Positions 1 through 10,617 of a stretch of 48,006 nt of DNA are shown here, piece by piece. Positions within the stretch are counted from its first letter, which is position 1, and each line of letters opens with the position of its first letter. The notes beneath the pieces were generated by a model. That model ran no database searches. It was not told where the DNA came from and saw nothing but the letters and a program-made list of their open reading frames with translations. The stretch spans positions 24,759 through 72,764 of the forward strand of contig PKYA01000064.1 in NCBI GenBank assembly GCA_003133545.1, read 5' to 3'. A program made the position numbers and the translations under genes. The DNA is from Acidimicrobiaceae bacterium (GTDB lineage: Bacteria; Actinomycetota; Acidimicrobiia; Acidimicrobiales; RAAP-2).

Positions 1-356
1 CGCTTCTCGTGGGGGCCCGAGCCCGGGATGTTGGTGTGGGCCAGCTCGTCAATCAGCGCCACCTCGGGCCGACGGCCCAGGACCGCCTCGAGATCCATCT
101 CTTCCCACTGCGAGCCCCGGTACTCGACCTGCTTGCGGGGAACGATGGGGAGGTCGCGGATCTGCTCGATCGTGTGGGGTCGCTTGTGCGTCTCGACGAA
201 ACCGACGACGACGTCGGCGCCGCGCTGGAAACGCCGCCACCCTTCGTCGAGCATGGCACAGGTCTTGCCCACCCCCGCCGCCGCACCCAGGTAGACCCGG
301 AAGCGGCCGGTGGGGCGAACCTCGTCGGGGTCCTGGGACTCCATCTGCTCGTTCAT
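1..356 (-). CDS. kdpD: KdpD N-terminal sensor domain protein (osmosensitive K+ channel His kinase sensor domain), partial, runs off the left edge
   Basis: Reverse complement from ATG at 356 reads MNEQMESQDPDEVRPTGRFRVYLGAAAGVGKTCAMLDEGWRRFQRGADVVVGFVETHKRP...VPRKQVEYRGSQWEEMDLEAVLGRRPEVALIDELAHTNIPGSG; canonical KdpD Walker A GAAAGVGKT and DELAHTNIPG. Missing from the ORF track because it has no stop inside the window. Confidence 0.9.
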   Translation of the reverse strand, partial: MNEQMESQDPDEVRPTGRFRVYLGAAAGVGKTCAMLDEGWRRFQRGADVVVGFVETHKRPHTIEQIRDLPIVPRKQVEYRGSQWEEMDLEAVLGRRPEVALIDELAHTNIPGSGPHEK

Positions 357-430
357 CGGTCGCTCCTTGGCCCAGTCTGGTCAGGCTCGTCGGTACACTC
401 GGTCTCAGGGGAACGTGTCCCTAGGAAGCT

Positions 431-1978
431 GTGACTGACGTGATGCGAAGCGTGCCCACCGCCCTCAACGAAGCGTACCGGCGCGCTGTCATCGGTGGCA
501 TCGTGGGCTTGGCCGCCCAAGGCGTCCTGTTGCTCGTGCTGCTCCCGTTCCGACCGCACCTCAGCGTGGCCACCCCAGCCCTGGCCTTCGTGGTGCCCGT
601 TATCGTCGCGGTGGTCATCGGCGGCTTCGCGGCCGGCGCGTTTGCTTCGGTGTGCGGCTTCGTCCTCTATGACATCTTCTTCATCCATCCGTACGGCACG
701 CTGGCGATCCACTCCCCTGCCGACCTGCTCGCGCTGGTCGTCTACTTTGCCGTCGGCGTTCTAGTGGCCCAGGTGGTCACCCAGCTGCACGCGGCGCGCG
801 ACGAGGCACACCGCCGGGAAGGGGACTCCACCCGATTGTTCGAGCTCTCCCAGGCGCTCCTCGGCGACCTCACCATCTCTCAGCTCCTGGACCACATCGC
901 CACCACCGTGCAAACGGCCTTCGCACCGCGATGGACCGCGCTGCTCCTGCCGGCCGACAACGAGACGGCGGCGGAGACCTCCGACCTCGTGGTGGCGGCA
1001 CGGGCGGGCCAAGCGCTCACGGACGAGGAATTGGACTCGCTCACGGCACCAGGGGGGACGACGCGTTCGCTGGGCATGACCGGTGGTGAGATGCCCAGCC
1101 GCATCGCCGTGGCGCTCGTCGCCAGCAACCGCCCTGTCGGGCTCCTGGTCCTGCAAGAGGTGCAGTTCGCCCGGCAGGACCGAGCTCTGCTGGGGACGTT
1201 CGCCAACCAGGCCGCCCTGGCGGTGGAACGAGCGCAGCTGCGGGACCAGGCGCTGCGCAGCTTGCTCTTAGAAGAGATCGATCGCTGGCGCGGCGCCATG
1301 ATGGGAGCGGTCTCCCATGACCTGCGTACCCCGCTGGCATCGGTCAAGGCGGCCGTCTCCAGCTTGCGCCAGGACACCGGCGTCCTGAGCGCGACGGACC
1401 GCGCCGAGCTGCTCGAGCTGATTGAGCTCCAGTCCGATCGGCTGGCCCGCCTGGTCACCAACCTGCTCGACGTGACGCGCATCGAATCGGGTGCCCTGAT
1501 CATCCGACCGACATTGATCCCCTTCGACGAACTGGTGGACGAGTCGCTGGCGGCCGTCATGGGCCTCGTTCCCCCCAGCCGGGTCTGCACCGAGCCGGCG
1601 ACCGACCTCCCGTTGCTGGAGATCGACTACGTGCTGATCGGGCAGGTCCTGGCCAACCTTTTGGAGAACGCGGCCCGCCTCAGCCCCGGGGACAGTCCCA
1701 TCCGCATCGGCGCCCGGCCGGTGACGGAGCCCGCGCTGGCGTTCGTAGAGATCTCGGTGACCGACGATGGCCCCGGCATCGCGCCCGGAGAGCGCGAACG
1801 GGTCTTCGAGATGTTCAGCCAGAACAGCGGCGGGGCGCGGGCCGGTCTCGGCCTCGCCATCGCCAAGGCCTTCGTCGAGGCCCACGGTGGTTCCATCTGG
1901 ATCGACCCCGCGGTGACCCGTGGCGCACGGGTGGTCTTCACCGTGCCCAGTGCCGTAAGCGTGCCGCAACATGCGTGA
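431..1978 (+). CDS. kdpD: Sensor histidine kinase, KdpD C-terminal type (DUF4118 membrane region, GAF-like, HisKA, HATPase)
   Basis: H-box AVSHDLRTPLASVKAAVSSL, N-box LANLLENAARLSP, DDGPGI and GLGLAIAKAFVEAHGG; four-TM N-terminus; followed by a response regulator. No N-terminal KdpD/Usp domain. Confidence 0.9.
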   Translation: MTDVMRSVPTALNEAYRRAVIGGIVGLAAQGVLLLVLLPFRPHLSVATPALAFVVPVIVAVVIGGFAAGAFASVCGFVLYDIFFIHPYGTLAIHSPADLLALVVYFAVGVLVAQVVTQLHAARDEAHRREGDSTRLFELSQALLGDLTISQLLDHIATTVQTAFAPRWTALLLPADNETAAETSDLVVAARAGQALTDEELDSLTAPGGTTRSLGMTGGEMPSRIAVALVASNRPVGLLVLQEVQFARQDRALLGTFANQAALAVERAQLRDQALRSLLLEEIDRWRGAMMGAVSHDLRTPLASVKAAVSSLRQDTGVLSATDRAELLELIELQSDRLARLVTNLLDVTRIESGALIIRPTLIPFDELVDESLAAVMGLVPPSRVCTEPATDLPLLEIDYVLIGQVLANLLENAARLSPGDSPIRIGARPVTEPALAFVEISVTDDGPGIAPGERERVFEMFSQNSGGARAGLGLAIAKAFVEAHGGSIWIDPAVTRGARVVFTVPSAVSVPQHA

Positions 1979-1993
1979 GGGCGGCGGCGCGCC

Positions 1994-2713
1994 ATGACAA
2001 AGGTACTGGTGGTCGACGACGATCCGGCCCTCGTCAAGGCACTTCGCATCGGGCTCACGGCGCGGGGTGACGAAGTGGTCACGGCGCACTCGGGGACAGA
2101 TGCCATCTCGCAGGTTGCGCTCGTCAACCCGGACCTGGTGATACTGGACCTGGGTCTCCCCGACGTCGATGGCCTCGAAGTGTGCCGTCGCATCCGGGAG
2201 TTCTCCGGCGTGCCCGTCGTCGTCCTCTCGGCCTATGGCGACGAGCACCGCAAGGTCGAGGCACTTGACGGCGGTGCCGACGACTTCATCACCAAGCCCT
2301 TTGGCATGGCCGAGCTCGAGGCGCGGTTGCGGGTGGCCATGCGCCATTCGGCTGCCCGCGCCGGCATCGGCAGCCCTCCGCTCACCACCATGGTGGTCGG
2401 AGAGCTGGAGATCGACATGGTGCACCACATGGCGACCATGGGCGGTGCGGCGCTCCCTTTGACAAGTCGGGAGTTCGATCTGTTGGCCTACCTCGCCCGC
2501 TATGCCGGCAAGGTATGCACCCATCACATGATCCTGAAGGACGTCTGGGGCGCCGGCTACGGCGCAGAGTCCAACTACGTGCGCGTCTACACCCACCGGC
2601 TGCGCAAGAAGATGAACGACGACGAGGGACGGATCCTGCGCACCGTTCCCGGGATCGGCTACCAGCTGACCACCGGTGCCCCCTCTGACGCGCCCGCCGC
2701 GCCCGCGGAGTAG
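1994..2713 (+). CDS. kdpE: Response regulator, OmpR/KdpE family
   Basis: Receiver VLVVDDDPALVKAL...LDLGLPDVDGLEVC plus winged-helix LTSREFDLLAYLARYAGKVCTHHMILKDVWG; directly downstream of the kinase. Confidence 0.92.
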   Translation: MTKVLVVDDDPALVKALRIGLTARGDEVVTAHSGTDAISQVALVNPDLVILDLGLPDVDGLEVCRRIREFSGVPVVVLSAYGDEHRKVEALDGGADDFITKPFGMAELEARLRVAMRHSAARAGIGSPPLTTMVVGELEIDMVHHMATMGGAALPLTSREFDLLAYLARYAGKVCTHHMILKDVWGAGYGAESNYVRVYTHRLRKKMNDDEGRILRTVPGIGYQLTTGAPSDAPAAPAE

Positions 2714-2824
2714 CCGGCGCGGCCTGCTCCCCTCTCGTGGCGGCGCGCCCACTGCGTAGAGTGAGGCTCGGCACAGGTACGGTGCCGCCGGCACGGGGGC
2801 CAACGGAGAGAACGGGGTGGAGAC

Positions 2825-3619
2825 ATGGCATTGGACCTGAAGGGCTGTCGCGTCCTGGTCACCGGGGCCTCATCGGGCATCGGGGCCGGCCTGGCCGAAG
2901 CCCTGGCGGCGGCCGGGGCCGTCGTCGGCATCTGCGCCCGGCGGGGCGACCGCCTGTCCCAGGTGGTCGATCGCTGCATGGAGCACTCACCGGACAGCCG
3001 GATGTGGGTGGTCGACCTGGCCGACTTCGACGCCGTCGACCGGCTGAGCGTGGACGTGCTCGATGCCTTCGGTGGGGTCGACCTGCTGGTCAACAACGCG
3101 GGGATCCCCAAGCGACGTCATGTCACGGCGTTGGACATCGACACCATCACCCAGGTCATGCACATCAACTACCTGTCCCCCACTCGTCTCACCATGGCCC
3201 TGTTGCCCCAGATGCTCGAGCGCGGCTCGGGGACGATCGTCAACATCTCCTCCATCGCCGCCCTGTTGAGCGCACCCGGGGAGGCCGCCTACGACGCGTC
3301 GAAGGCGGCGCTGACTGCCTTCTCCGAGTCCATGGCCATAGATCTGTGGGAGTCGGGGGTCAAGGTGATGGTCGTCTACCCCGGGGTGATCGACACCGAC
3401 CTGTTCAGCCTGCCGGACAACGACGTCCCCAACCTGCCCGTGCCGGCCGAGCCGGTTTCGGCCGCCGTCGATGCCATTCTGGGCGGGCTGGCCTCCGGAG
3501 CGGCCCAGGTGTTCGTGCCGGAGTACTTCGCCGATATCTGCAAGAACAAGGCCCAGGACGTCGGGCAGTTCATCGAGGGCACCGCCGGCTATCTGCGCCA
3601 GCAGCGCGCCGCGAACTGA
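2825..3619 (+). CDS. Short-chain dehydrogenase/reductase (SDR)
   Basis: TGASSGIGAGLAE, NNAG, S...YDASKAA motifs. Confidence 0.93.
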   Translation: MALDLKGCRVLVTGASSGIGAGLAEALAAAGAVVGICARRGDRLSQVVDRCMEHSPDSRMWVVDLADFDAVDRLSVDVLDAFGGVDLLVNNAGIPKRRHVTALDIDTITQVMHINYLSPTRLTMALLPQMLERGSGTIVNISSIAALLSAPGEAAYDASKAALTAFSESMAIDLWESGVKVMVVYPGVIDTDLFSLPDNDVPNLPVPAEPVSAAVDAILGGLASGAAQVFVPEYFADICKNKAQDVGQFIEGTAGYLRQQRAAN

Positions 3620-3694
3620 ATCACCTCCCGATACTGTCGCGCGAATCGCCTGGGGCGGGACCGTGACCATCCGACGGCACAGGAGCGAGGCACA

Positions 3695-4912
3695 GTGAAG
3701 GTCGAACCCGATGCGGCGGGGATGAGCAGGGCTCGCCTCGAGCGCATCACCGAGCACTTCGAGGGGAAGTACGTGGCGCCGGGGAAGATCGCCGGCTGCC
3801 AGATCACCGTGGTCCGTGGCGGGCACGTGGCCTACTACCGCTCCTTGGGCCTGATGGATCGCGAGCGTGCGCGCCCGCTGGCCGACGATGCCATCTTCCG
3901 CATCTTCTCCATGACCAAGCCCATCGCGTCGGTGGCGCTCATGCAGCTCTACGAGCAGGGGATGTTCCAGCTCACCGATCACGTCCACCGCTACATCCCC
4001 GAGTGGCGCAACCTCCAGGTCGGCGAAGTACAGGACGACGGCTCCCTCAATCTGGTCAAGCCCCGGCGCCCGATGAACGTCCGCGATGTCCTCATGCATA
4101 TGACGGGGCTGGCGGGCGCTCTCTTTCCGGGCCATCCGATCGATGACGCGTTCGCCGAGGCGCTGCGGGCGCAGAAAAAGGGGATGACCCTCGAGAAGGT
4201 CACCGCCTTGTTGGCCCAGCATCCCTTGAAGTTCCATCCCGGGACCCAATGGAACTACGGCCTCTCCACCGACATCGTGGGCCGGCTGGTGGAGATCCTT
4301 TCCGGCCGGCGCTTCGACGAGTACCTCCGCCAGGAGGTCTTCGAACCCCTGGGCATGGTCGACACCGGCTTCTTCGTGCCCGAGGCAACCGCGGACCGGC
4401 TCTGCGCCCTCTACCAATTCCGACCGGCCCAGGCACCCGCTCTGCTCGAGACACCCGAGCCGAGCCCGTACCTGCGCACCCGCTCGTACCTCTCGGGGTC
4501 CGGCGGGCTGGTCTCGACCACCCACGACTACGTCGCCTTCTGCCAGATGCTGGGCAACGGGGGGCAGCTCGACGGCCGGCGGGTCATTGGGCGAAAGACG
4601 CTGGAGCTGATGACCGCCAATCACCTGCCGGGCGGCGCGACCCTGCAAGATCTCGCCGTCGGGGGCTTCGGCGAAGCCGGGTTCGACGGCGTGGGGTTCG
4701 GCCTGGGCTTCGCCGTGGGGCAGGGCCCGGCGGCCACCGCGATGGCGGGCACGGCCGGTGACTTCTACTGGGGTGGCGCAGCGAGCACGGCATTCTGGAT
4801 CGATCCGTCCGAAGATCTCTTCGCCGTCTTCATGACCCAGCTCTTGCCCTCGGTGGCCTATCCCTTCCGGGCGCAATTGCGCGCGCTCGTCTATCAAGCC
4901 ATCGATGACTGA
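3695..4912 (+). CDS. Beta-lactamase-related serine hydrolase (class C/EstB-like)
   Basis: SMTK (SxxK) in [16 protein letters not shown] and YGLSTD-like YxN-equivalent motif. Confidence 0.88.
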   Translation: MKVEPDAAGMSRARLERITEHFEGKYVAPGKIAGCQITVVRGGHVAYYRSLGLMDRERARPLADDAIFRIFSMTKPIASVALMQLYEQGMFQLTDHVHRYIPEWRNLQVGEVQDDGSLNLVKPRRPMNVRDVLMHMTGLAGALFPGHPIDDAFAEALRAQKKGMTLEKVTALLAQHPLKFHPGTQWNYGLSTDIVGRLVEILSGRRFDEYLRQEVFEPLGMVDTGFFVPEATADRLCALYQFRPAQAPALLETPEPSPYLRTRSYLSGSGGLVSTTHDYVAFCQMLGNGGQLDGRRVIGRKTLELMTANHLPGGATLQDLAVGGFGEAGFDGVGFGLGFAVGQGPAATAMAGTAGDFYWGGAASTAFWIDPSEDLFAVFMTQLLPSVAYPFRAQLRALVYQAIDD

Positions 4913-5870
4913 CACCGGCGCCGGGGGCCCCGTCGTCGGCCCGGTCGATGCCACCACCGTCCCCCGCTTCGCCGGCCTTCCCACGTTCGCCCGGCTGCCC
5001 ACCGTCGATCAGGTGCCCGGCTGGGACATTGCCGTGGTCGGCGTGCCCTTCGACGGGGGCACCACCTACCGACCCGGTGCCCGCTTCGGCCCGGGCGCCG
5101 TGCGGCAGGGCTCGCGCCTCCTGCGGCCCTACCACCCTGAGCTGGACACCTTGCCCTTCGAGCGGGGCCAGGTGGTGGACGCCGGGGACATCGCCTGCTC
5201 CCCCTTCGACATCGAAGCGGCGGTGGCCCGGATAGGGGACGCCGCCGGGTCGCTGCTGGCGGAGGGCGGGCGCATCGTGGCCATCGGGGGCGACCACAGC
5301 ATTGCCCTGCCCCTCCTGCGCGCCACCTCGGCGCGCCACGGCCCCCTGGCCTTGGTCCATTTCGACGCCCATCTCGACACCTGGGACACCTACTTCGGCC
5401 AACGGTTCACCCACGGGACCCCGTTCCGCCGCGCCTGGGAAGAGGGCCTCCTGCTCCGGGACCACAGCGCCCACGTCGGCTTGCGCGGCCCGCTCTACGG
5501 GAGCGCCGACCTCGCCGACGACGCCGCCATGGGCTTCCTCCAGATCACCACGAACGACGTGGCCACGCAGGGGACCGACGCCACCATCGACCGTGTCGTC
5601 GCCCGCGTGGGGGACGCGCCCCTCTACGTCTCGGTGGACATCGACGTGCTCGACCCCGCCTTCGCTCCCGGCACGGGCACCCCTGAAGCGGGCGGACTGG
5701 CCAGCCGGGAGCTGCTGGCCCTCCTGCGCGGGCTGGACGCTGCGCGCATCGTCGGGGGCGACGTCGTAGAAGTGGCCCCCGCCTACGACCATGCCGAGAT
5801 CACGGCGATCGCGGCGGCCCACGTCGTCTTCGACCTGGTCACCCTTATGGCACGGGACCTGGAGGACTGA
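4905..5870 (+). CDS. Agmatinase/arginase-family ureohydrolase
   Basis: [14 protein letters not shown] and [19 protein letters not shown] metal-binding motifs; overlaps the upstream gene by 8 bp. Confidence 0.93.
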   Translation: MTDTGAGGPVVGPVDATTVPRFAGLPTFARLPTVDQVPGWDIAVVGVPFDGGTTYRPGARFGPGAVRQGSRLLRPYHPELDTLPFERGQVVDAGDIACSPFDIEAAVARIGDAAGSLLAEGGRIVAIGGDHSIALPLLRATSARHGPLALVHFDAHLDTWDTYFGQRFTHGTPFRRAWEEGLLLRDHSAHVGLRGPLYGSADLADDAAMGFLQITTNDVATQGTDATIDRVVARVGDAPLYVSVDIDVLDPAFAPGTGTPEAGGLASRELLALLRGLDAARIVGGDVVEVAPAYDHAEITAIAAAHVVFDLVTLMARDLED

Positions 5871-5906
5871 CTGGGGAGCCCCCTGGCCGCCACCTACGAT
5901 GCAGGG

Positions 5907-6617
5907 GTGGAGTCCACCGGGCGCGACACCGTCGGCCTCTACGAAGGGATCCTCTCGACCCGCGCCATCCGGCGCTACACCGACGAGGCCGCGCCCGACG
6001 AGGACCTGCGCGACATGCTCTTTGCGGCAACGAGGGCGCCGAGCGGCTCGAACCGCCAGCCCTTCCGCTTCCTCGTCCTGACCTCCGGCCCGGTGGCCCA
6101 AGAGGCCAAACGGCTGATCGGCACGGGGGCGCGGCGGTTCTGGGAAGCCAAGCGCGCCGCCGACGGCTACGACCGCGGGTCGGGACAAATGGAGGACTCG
6201 CCGAAGTCCCGCCTGGCGCGGACGATGCAGCACTACGTAGACGACTTCGAGCGCGTGCCGGTCCTCGTGCTGCCCTGCTACCTCGGGTATCGGGCGCCGG
6301 CCCCGTCCGATGGGGCGTCTGTCTACCCGGCGTGCCAGAACCTCCTGCTGGCGGCGCGGGCCCTCGGCTACGGCGGGGTGCTGACCGGCTGGCACCAGAG
6401 CGTCGAGACCGACCTGCGGGCGCTGCTCGCCATCCCCGACCAGGCCGTCATTTCCGCGACGATCACCCTGGGGCGCCCGGTAGGACACCACGGTCCGGTC
6501 CGGCGACGCCCTCTCCCCGAGCTCGTCTACGGCGAGAGGTGGGGCGAGGCTCCCGCATGGGCCGTCGACCCGCCCGGCGCCGGGCACACGGCAGCCGGTC
6601 CCCCGGGCGGCACATAG
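5907..6617 (+). CDS. Nitroreductase family protein
   Basis: STRAIRRYTDEAAPDEDLRDMLFAATRAPSGSNRQPFRFLVL; GTG start. Confidence 0.9.
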   Translation: MESTGRDTVGLYEGILSTRAIRRYTDEAAPDEDLRDMLFAATRAPSGSNRQPFRFLVLTSGPVAQEAKRLIGTGARRFWEAKRAADGYDRGSGQMEDSPKSRLARTMQHYVDDFERVPVLVLPCYLGYRAPAPSDGASVYPACQNLLLAARALGYGGVLTGWHQSVETDLRALLAIPDQAVISATITLGRPVGHHGPVRRRPLPELVYGERWGEAPAWAVDPPGAGHTAAGPPGGT

Positions 6618-6661
6618 TGTTTTGGCAGTTGTCCGCTCCACCCCACCTTGGAAGGCACAGC

Positions 6662-7852
6662 ATGCACACGGTCGACACGCCGGTCTTCGACGCCGACAAC
6701 CACTACTACGAGGCCCTCGACGCCTTCACCCGGCACCTGCGGCCCGCCGACGGGCCCCGGGTCATCCAATGGGTCGACGTCGGAGGGCGCAAGTACCACG
6801 CGCTCGGCGGGCAGATCAACCGGGCGGTCACCAACCCCACCTTCGATCCCGTGTCGCCGGCGGGCTCCCTGGTCGAGTACTTCCGGGGCAATCCGCACGG
6901 GCGCTCGCCCCTCGAGCTGCTGGGCACACCCGAGCCCATCCGGCCCGAGTACCGGGACCGCGATGCCCGCCTCGCCGTCATGGACGCGCAGGGCCTGGAC
7001 AAGATCTGGCTCTTCCCCACCCTGGGCATGGTCTACGAGGAGGGGTTGAAGCACGACCCCGGGGCCGTGGTGCTGCTCTTCCGCGCCTTCAACCGGTGGC
7101 TGGCCGAGGACTGGGGCATGGCGTACAAAGAGCGGATCTTCGCCGCCCCCTACATCTCCCTGGCCGACGTCGGCGCGGCCGTGGCCGAGTTGGAGTGGGC
7201 CCTCGGCCAGGGGGCGCGCACTGTCGTGCTGCGGGCCGCCGCCCCCACCACCGCCGGTGGCCCCTACTCGCCGTCCCATGAGATGTTCGACCCGTTCTGG
7301 GCCCGGGTCAACGAGGCCGGCCTCACGGTCGTCGTCCACGCCGGGGATGCCGGCCTGTCGTCCAACGGCTACGCGACCGACGGCTTCTCCGCCAACTTCC
7401 GACAGGGACACGCCAGCCCCAGCATCAAGATGTTCGCCATTGAGCGGGCGGCCCACGACTTCTTGGCGACGTTGATCCTCGAGCGCCTCTTCGACCGGTT
7501 CCCCAACCTGCGCATCGCGTCGGTGGAGAACGGCTCGGAGTTCCTCGCACCCTTGTTCCGCAAGCTGGCCGGCACGGCGCGCAAGATGCCCGGCTACTTC
7601 AGCGAGGACCCCGTCGTCACGTTCCGCCGGCACGTGTGGATCAACCCCTTCTGGGAGGACGATGTGAACGAGATCGTCGACCTGATGGGCGATGACCGGG
7701 TGATCTTCGGATCGGACTGGCCCCATATCGAGGGGCTGCCCGAACCGACCGACTGGGTCAGCGAGCTGCAGAAGCTCGACGACGAGGCGGTGGCGAAGAT
7801 CATGGGTGCCAACGCGTCGGCCCTCAACAGCTACCAGGCCCCCGTACGGTGA
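6662..7852 (+). CDS. Amidohydrolase family protein (TIM-barrel, metal-dependent)
   Basis: FDADNHYYE, VVVHAGD, IFGSDWPHIEG motifs; start taken at ATG 6662 rather than the longer listed ORF. Confidence 0.9.
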   Translation: MHTVDTPVFDADNHYYEALDAFTRHLRPADGPRVIQWVDVGGRKYHALGGQINRAVTNPTFDPVSPAGSLVEYFRGNPHGRSPLELLGTPEPIRPEYRDRDARLAVMDAQGLDKIWLFPTLGMVYEEGLKHDPGAVVLLFRAFNRWLAEDWGMAYKERIFAAPYISLADVGAAVAELEWALGQGARTVVLRAAAPTTAGGPYSPSHEMFDPFWARVNEAGLTVVVHAGDAGLSSNGYATDGFSANFRQGHASPSIKMFAIERAAHDFLATLILERLFDRFPNLRIASVENGSEFLAPLFRKLAGTARKMPGYFSEDPVVTFRRHVWINPFWEDDVNEIVDLMGDDRVIFGSDWPHIEGLPEPTDWVSELQKLDDEAVAKIMGANASALNSYQAPVR

Positions 7853-9330
7853 GTGCAACGACCGACCCGAGCGCAGGGGGAACAGACACGGCCACGGGTT
7901 CCCCGCCGTTGGAGCCCCACGTCATCGTCCTCTTCGGCGCCACCGGTGACCTGGCGGCGCGCAAGCTCCTGCCCGGCCTGCTGCATCTGTCCCAGGTGGG
8001 CCTGCTCCCCGAATTCCGGATCGTCGGAACTTCGCGGAGCGAACTCAGCGACGAGGAGTTCCGCCATCTGGCCCGCCACGCCTGCGACCAGTACGCCACC
8101 GGAAAGATCTCCCTCCTCGAGTGGGCCGGCTTCGAGCAGAAGCTGAAGTTCGTCCCCCAATCAGCGGGTCCGGAGGGATTGGCGGCCGCGGTGGCCAAAG
8201 CGGAATCGGCCATCGGCGGAGAGGTGCGCCGGCTGCACTACCTCAGCATCCCGCCCAATGCCGCCAGCGACGTCATAGAGCTGCTCGGGAAAGCGGACCT
8301 GGTCGACCGGGCCCGCGTGATCATGGAGAAGCCCTTCGGCACCGACCTGGCGAGCGCCAGGGCCCTCAACGACACGGTCCACCGGATATTCGACGAGGAG
8401 CAGGTCTTCCGGATCGACCATTTCCTGGGCAAGGAAGCGGCGCAGAACATCCTGGCCTTCCGGTTCGCCAACGGGCTCTTCGAGCCGATCTGGAACCGCG
8501 ATCACATCGATCATGTACAGATCGACGTCCCCGAGACCCTCTCGGTCGACGATCGTGTCGCTTTCTACGAGGCGACCGGTGCGTTCAAGGACATGGTGGT
8601 GACCCACCTCTTCCAGATCCTGGGGTTCATGGCCATGGAGCCTCCCACCGCCCTCGAATCACGCGCGATCAGCGAGGAGAAGAACAAGGTCTTCCGGTCG
8701 ATGCGCCCCCTCGATATTTCCCAGGTCGTCCGGGGCCAATACGTCGGCTACCGGGACACCCCCGGAGTGGCGCCGGACTCGGACACCGAGACGTTCGTGG
8801 CGCTCCAGTGCGAAATCGACAACTGGCGCTGGGCCGGCGTGCCCTTCTTCCTCCGCACGGGCAAGCGCCTCGGCGGCGGGGATCGCATCATCTCCATCGC
8901 GTTCCGTGAGCCACCCAGGAGCATGTTCCCCCAAGGCTCCGGGGTCGGCACGCAGGGACCCGACCACCTCACCTTCGACCTGGCCGACTCCTCCAAGCTG
9001 TCGCTGTCCTTCTACGGCAAGAAACCCGGTCCCGGCATGAACCTCGAGAAGCTGAGCCTGCAGTTCGCCCTGCACGAGACCGGCCAGGACACCGACGTCC
9101 TCGAGGCCTACGAGCGCCTCATCCACGACGCCATGCTGGGCGACCACACGCTGTTCAACACGGCCGAGGGCATCGAGAGGCTCTGGGAGCTCTCGACGCC
9201 ACTGCTGGAGAACCCTCCGCCGGTGCTGCCCTACGAGCCGGGGACGTGGGGGCCCGACGCCATCCGGGATCTCATCGCCCCGCGGACGTGGCGTCTTCCC
9301 TTCGAACGGCGGTGGCGCGCCTCGGCGTAG
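7849..9330 (+). CDS. zwf: Glucose-6-phosphate dehydrogenase
   Basis: FGATGDLAARKLLP, RIDHFLGKEAAQNI, EKPFG, FFLRTGKRL; GTG start overlaps the upstream stop (GTGA). Confidence 0.96.
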   Translation: MSATTDPSAGGTDTATGSPPLEPHVIVLFGATGDLAARKLLPGLLHLSQVGLLPEFRIVGTSRSELSDEEFRHLARHACDQYATGKISLLEWAGFEQKLKFVPQSAGPEGLAAAVAKAESAIGGEVRRLHYLSIPPNAASDVIELLGKADLVDRARVIMEKPFGTDLASARALNDTVHRIFDEEQVFRIDHFLGKEAAQNILAFRFANGLFEPIWNRDHIDHVQIDVPETLSVDDRVAFYEATGAFKDMVVTHLFQILGFMAMEPPTALESRAISEEKNKVFRSMRPLDISQVVRGQYVGYRDTPGVAPDSDTETFVALQCEIDNWRWAGVPFFLRTGKRLGGGDRIISIAFREPPRSMFPQGSGVGTQGPDHLTFDLADSSKLSLSFYGKKPGPGMNLEKLSLQFALHETGQDTDVLEAYERLIHDAMLGDHTLFNTAEGIERLWELSTPLLENPPPVLPYEPGTWGPDAIRDLIAPRTWRLPFERRWRASA

Positions 9331-9368
9331 CCCAAGTGGGGACCCTTACCTCGTGAGTGTCCCTCCGG

Positions 9369-10085
9369 TCAGTTCAAAATATTCACGGCACGCGAGACGA
9401 CAACAGCGACGGTGACCAACGATGCGAGAGATTGCAGCATCATCAACAATTTCGCCCATGCGGTGAGCGGCATGGTGTCGGTCGGGCTGAAGGCCGTGGC
9501 GTTCGTAAATGAAGTGTAGAGATAGTCGAGAAAGTCCGGTACCCATCCCGGTGCTGAACCTGGCGTCGACATCTGGGGAAAGAGGAAGTCCGGTCGGCGG
9601 TGATTAGCCTCCTGCCGAAGGGCGGGGCCGCCACGATCGAGCTCCCAGTACCAAAGTCCGAACACGATGACATTTGTGAGCCAAATAGGCATAGATGCAT
9701 AGACAAGGGGTCGCCCTCCTGTCTTGCTCCCGTAGAGCAAGGCATGGATGAGTTCGGTAAGCGACACGACGTTGGCGACGGTGATGAGCGCAATCAACGC
9801 TACGCCGATCATGCGAAGGCGTGATTCTTCTTTGGAGATGCGACCGGGATTGGCGATGAGAAGGGCCAGGAGAAGTACACCCTCCATGGCAGGGATCAAC
9901 GCACGGTTGCCAAGTCCTCGAATGAGGCTGTCGGGGAGGAGAAGTTGTAAAGCGACGGCCCCCAGGACCGCCACTTGTGCGGGCCATCGGGGCTCCCCAT
10001 GGGACTCGATTCCCCAGGCGACAGCGTCATCTCGACTGTGCGGCGGCACGTCACTCATGGGACCAACGTACCGAGGTCGAGGCAT
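9369..10085 (-). CDS. Integral membrane protein, DUF1345-like / ion-channel-like C-terminus
   Basis: Multiple TM segments; C-term FLDYLYTSFTNATAFSPTDTMPLTAWAKLLMMLQSLASLVTVAVVVSRAVNIL. Start may be ATG ~10058. Confidence 0.7.
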   Translation of the reverse strand: MPRPRYVGPMSDVPPHSRDDAVAWGIESHGEPRWPAQVAVLGAVALQLLLPDSLIRGLGNRALIPAMEGVLLLALLIANPGRISKEESRLRMIGVALIALITVANVVSLTELIHALLYGSKTGGRPLVYASMPIWLTNVIVFGLWYWELDRGGPALRQEANHRRPDFLFPQMSTPGSAPGWVPDFLDYLYTSFTNATAFSPTDTMPLTAWAKLLMMLQSLASLVTVAVVVSRAVNILN

Positions 10086-10127
10086 GGAGCGGTGGACGTC
10101 GGGCGTTGCTCCTACAGCGGCATCGCC

Positions 10128-10604
10128 TTATGGTGCTGTCCCCCGCTCCTCGAGGGACCGAAGACGCGCGGTGCACGGGGTCACCTGATGCGACGGGACC
10201 GCGCGTGGGACCGCGAGCGCCCCCAGCGGCAGGCCCACGACCACGAGCGCCGCCGGCACCAGCGCGCCCACCCATTGGATGCGGCGGCGCCAGACGGGAC
10301 GCGGGCGGCGCGCCTGCGCGCGCCCCCCTGGGGCGACCGGGCGTGACCCGACGGATGTGTCCCACGCGACGCCGAGGAGCGTCACCAGCGCGGCCGGTAC
10401 CGGCCGGGACGCCTGCAGCGGAATCTTGGCGGTCAAATCCATGGCGCCGTCCTGGAAGCGCCGGCAGTCCTCGCAGCGCGCCAGATGGATCGCGACCGCC
10501 TTGGCGGGCAGAGGGGGCTGCTCGCCGTCGAGCAACGACGAGATGGCCTGACGGAACGTGTCGCACGGAGGCTCTGCCCGTCCGGATCGCCACCGGCCCC
10601 TCAC
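10128..10604 (-). CDS. Zinc-finger (zf-HC2/ZAS) anti-sigma factor with one TM segment
   Basis: HLARCEDCRRF (HxxxCxxC) followed by TM VGALVPAALVVVGLPLGALAV; near a divergent ECF sigma gene. Confidence 0.75.
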   Translation of the reverse strand: MRGRWRSGRAEPPCDTFRQAISSLLDGEQPPLPAKAVAIHLARCEDCRRFQDGAMDLTAKIPLQASRPVPAALVTLLGVAWDTSVGSRPVAPGGRAQARRPRPVWRRRIQWVGALVPAALVVVGLPLGALAVPRAVPSHQVTPCTARLRSLEERGTAP

Positions 10605-10617
10605 GACGGCACGTTCC

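Noticed and set aside
1268-2803. 511-aa antisense ORF
   Set aside because: Overlaps the KdpD kinase and KdpE; composition is that of a GC3 shadow frame.
2987-5002. 671-aa antisense ORF
   Set aside because: Opposes well-supported SDR and serine hydrolase genes; no recognisable domain.
4830-6641. 603-aa antisense ORF
   Set aside because: Opposes ureohydrolase and nitroreductase genes.
6527-7858. 443-aa antisense ORF
   Set aside because: Opposes the amidohydrolase with clear motifs.
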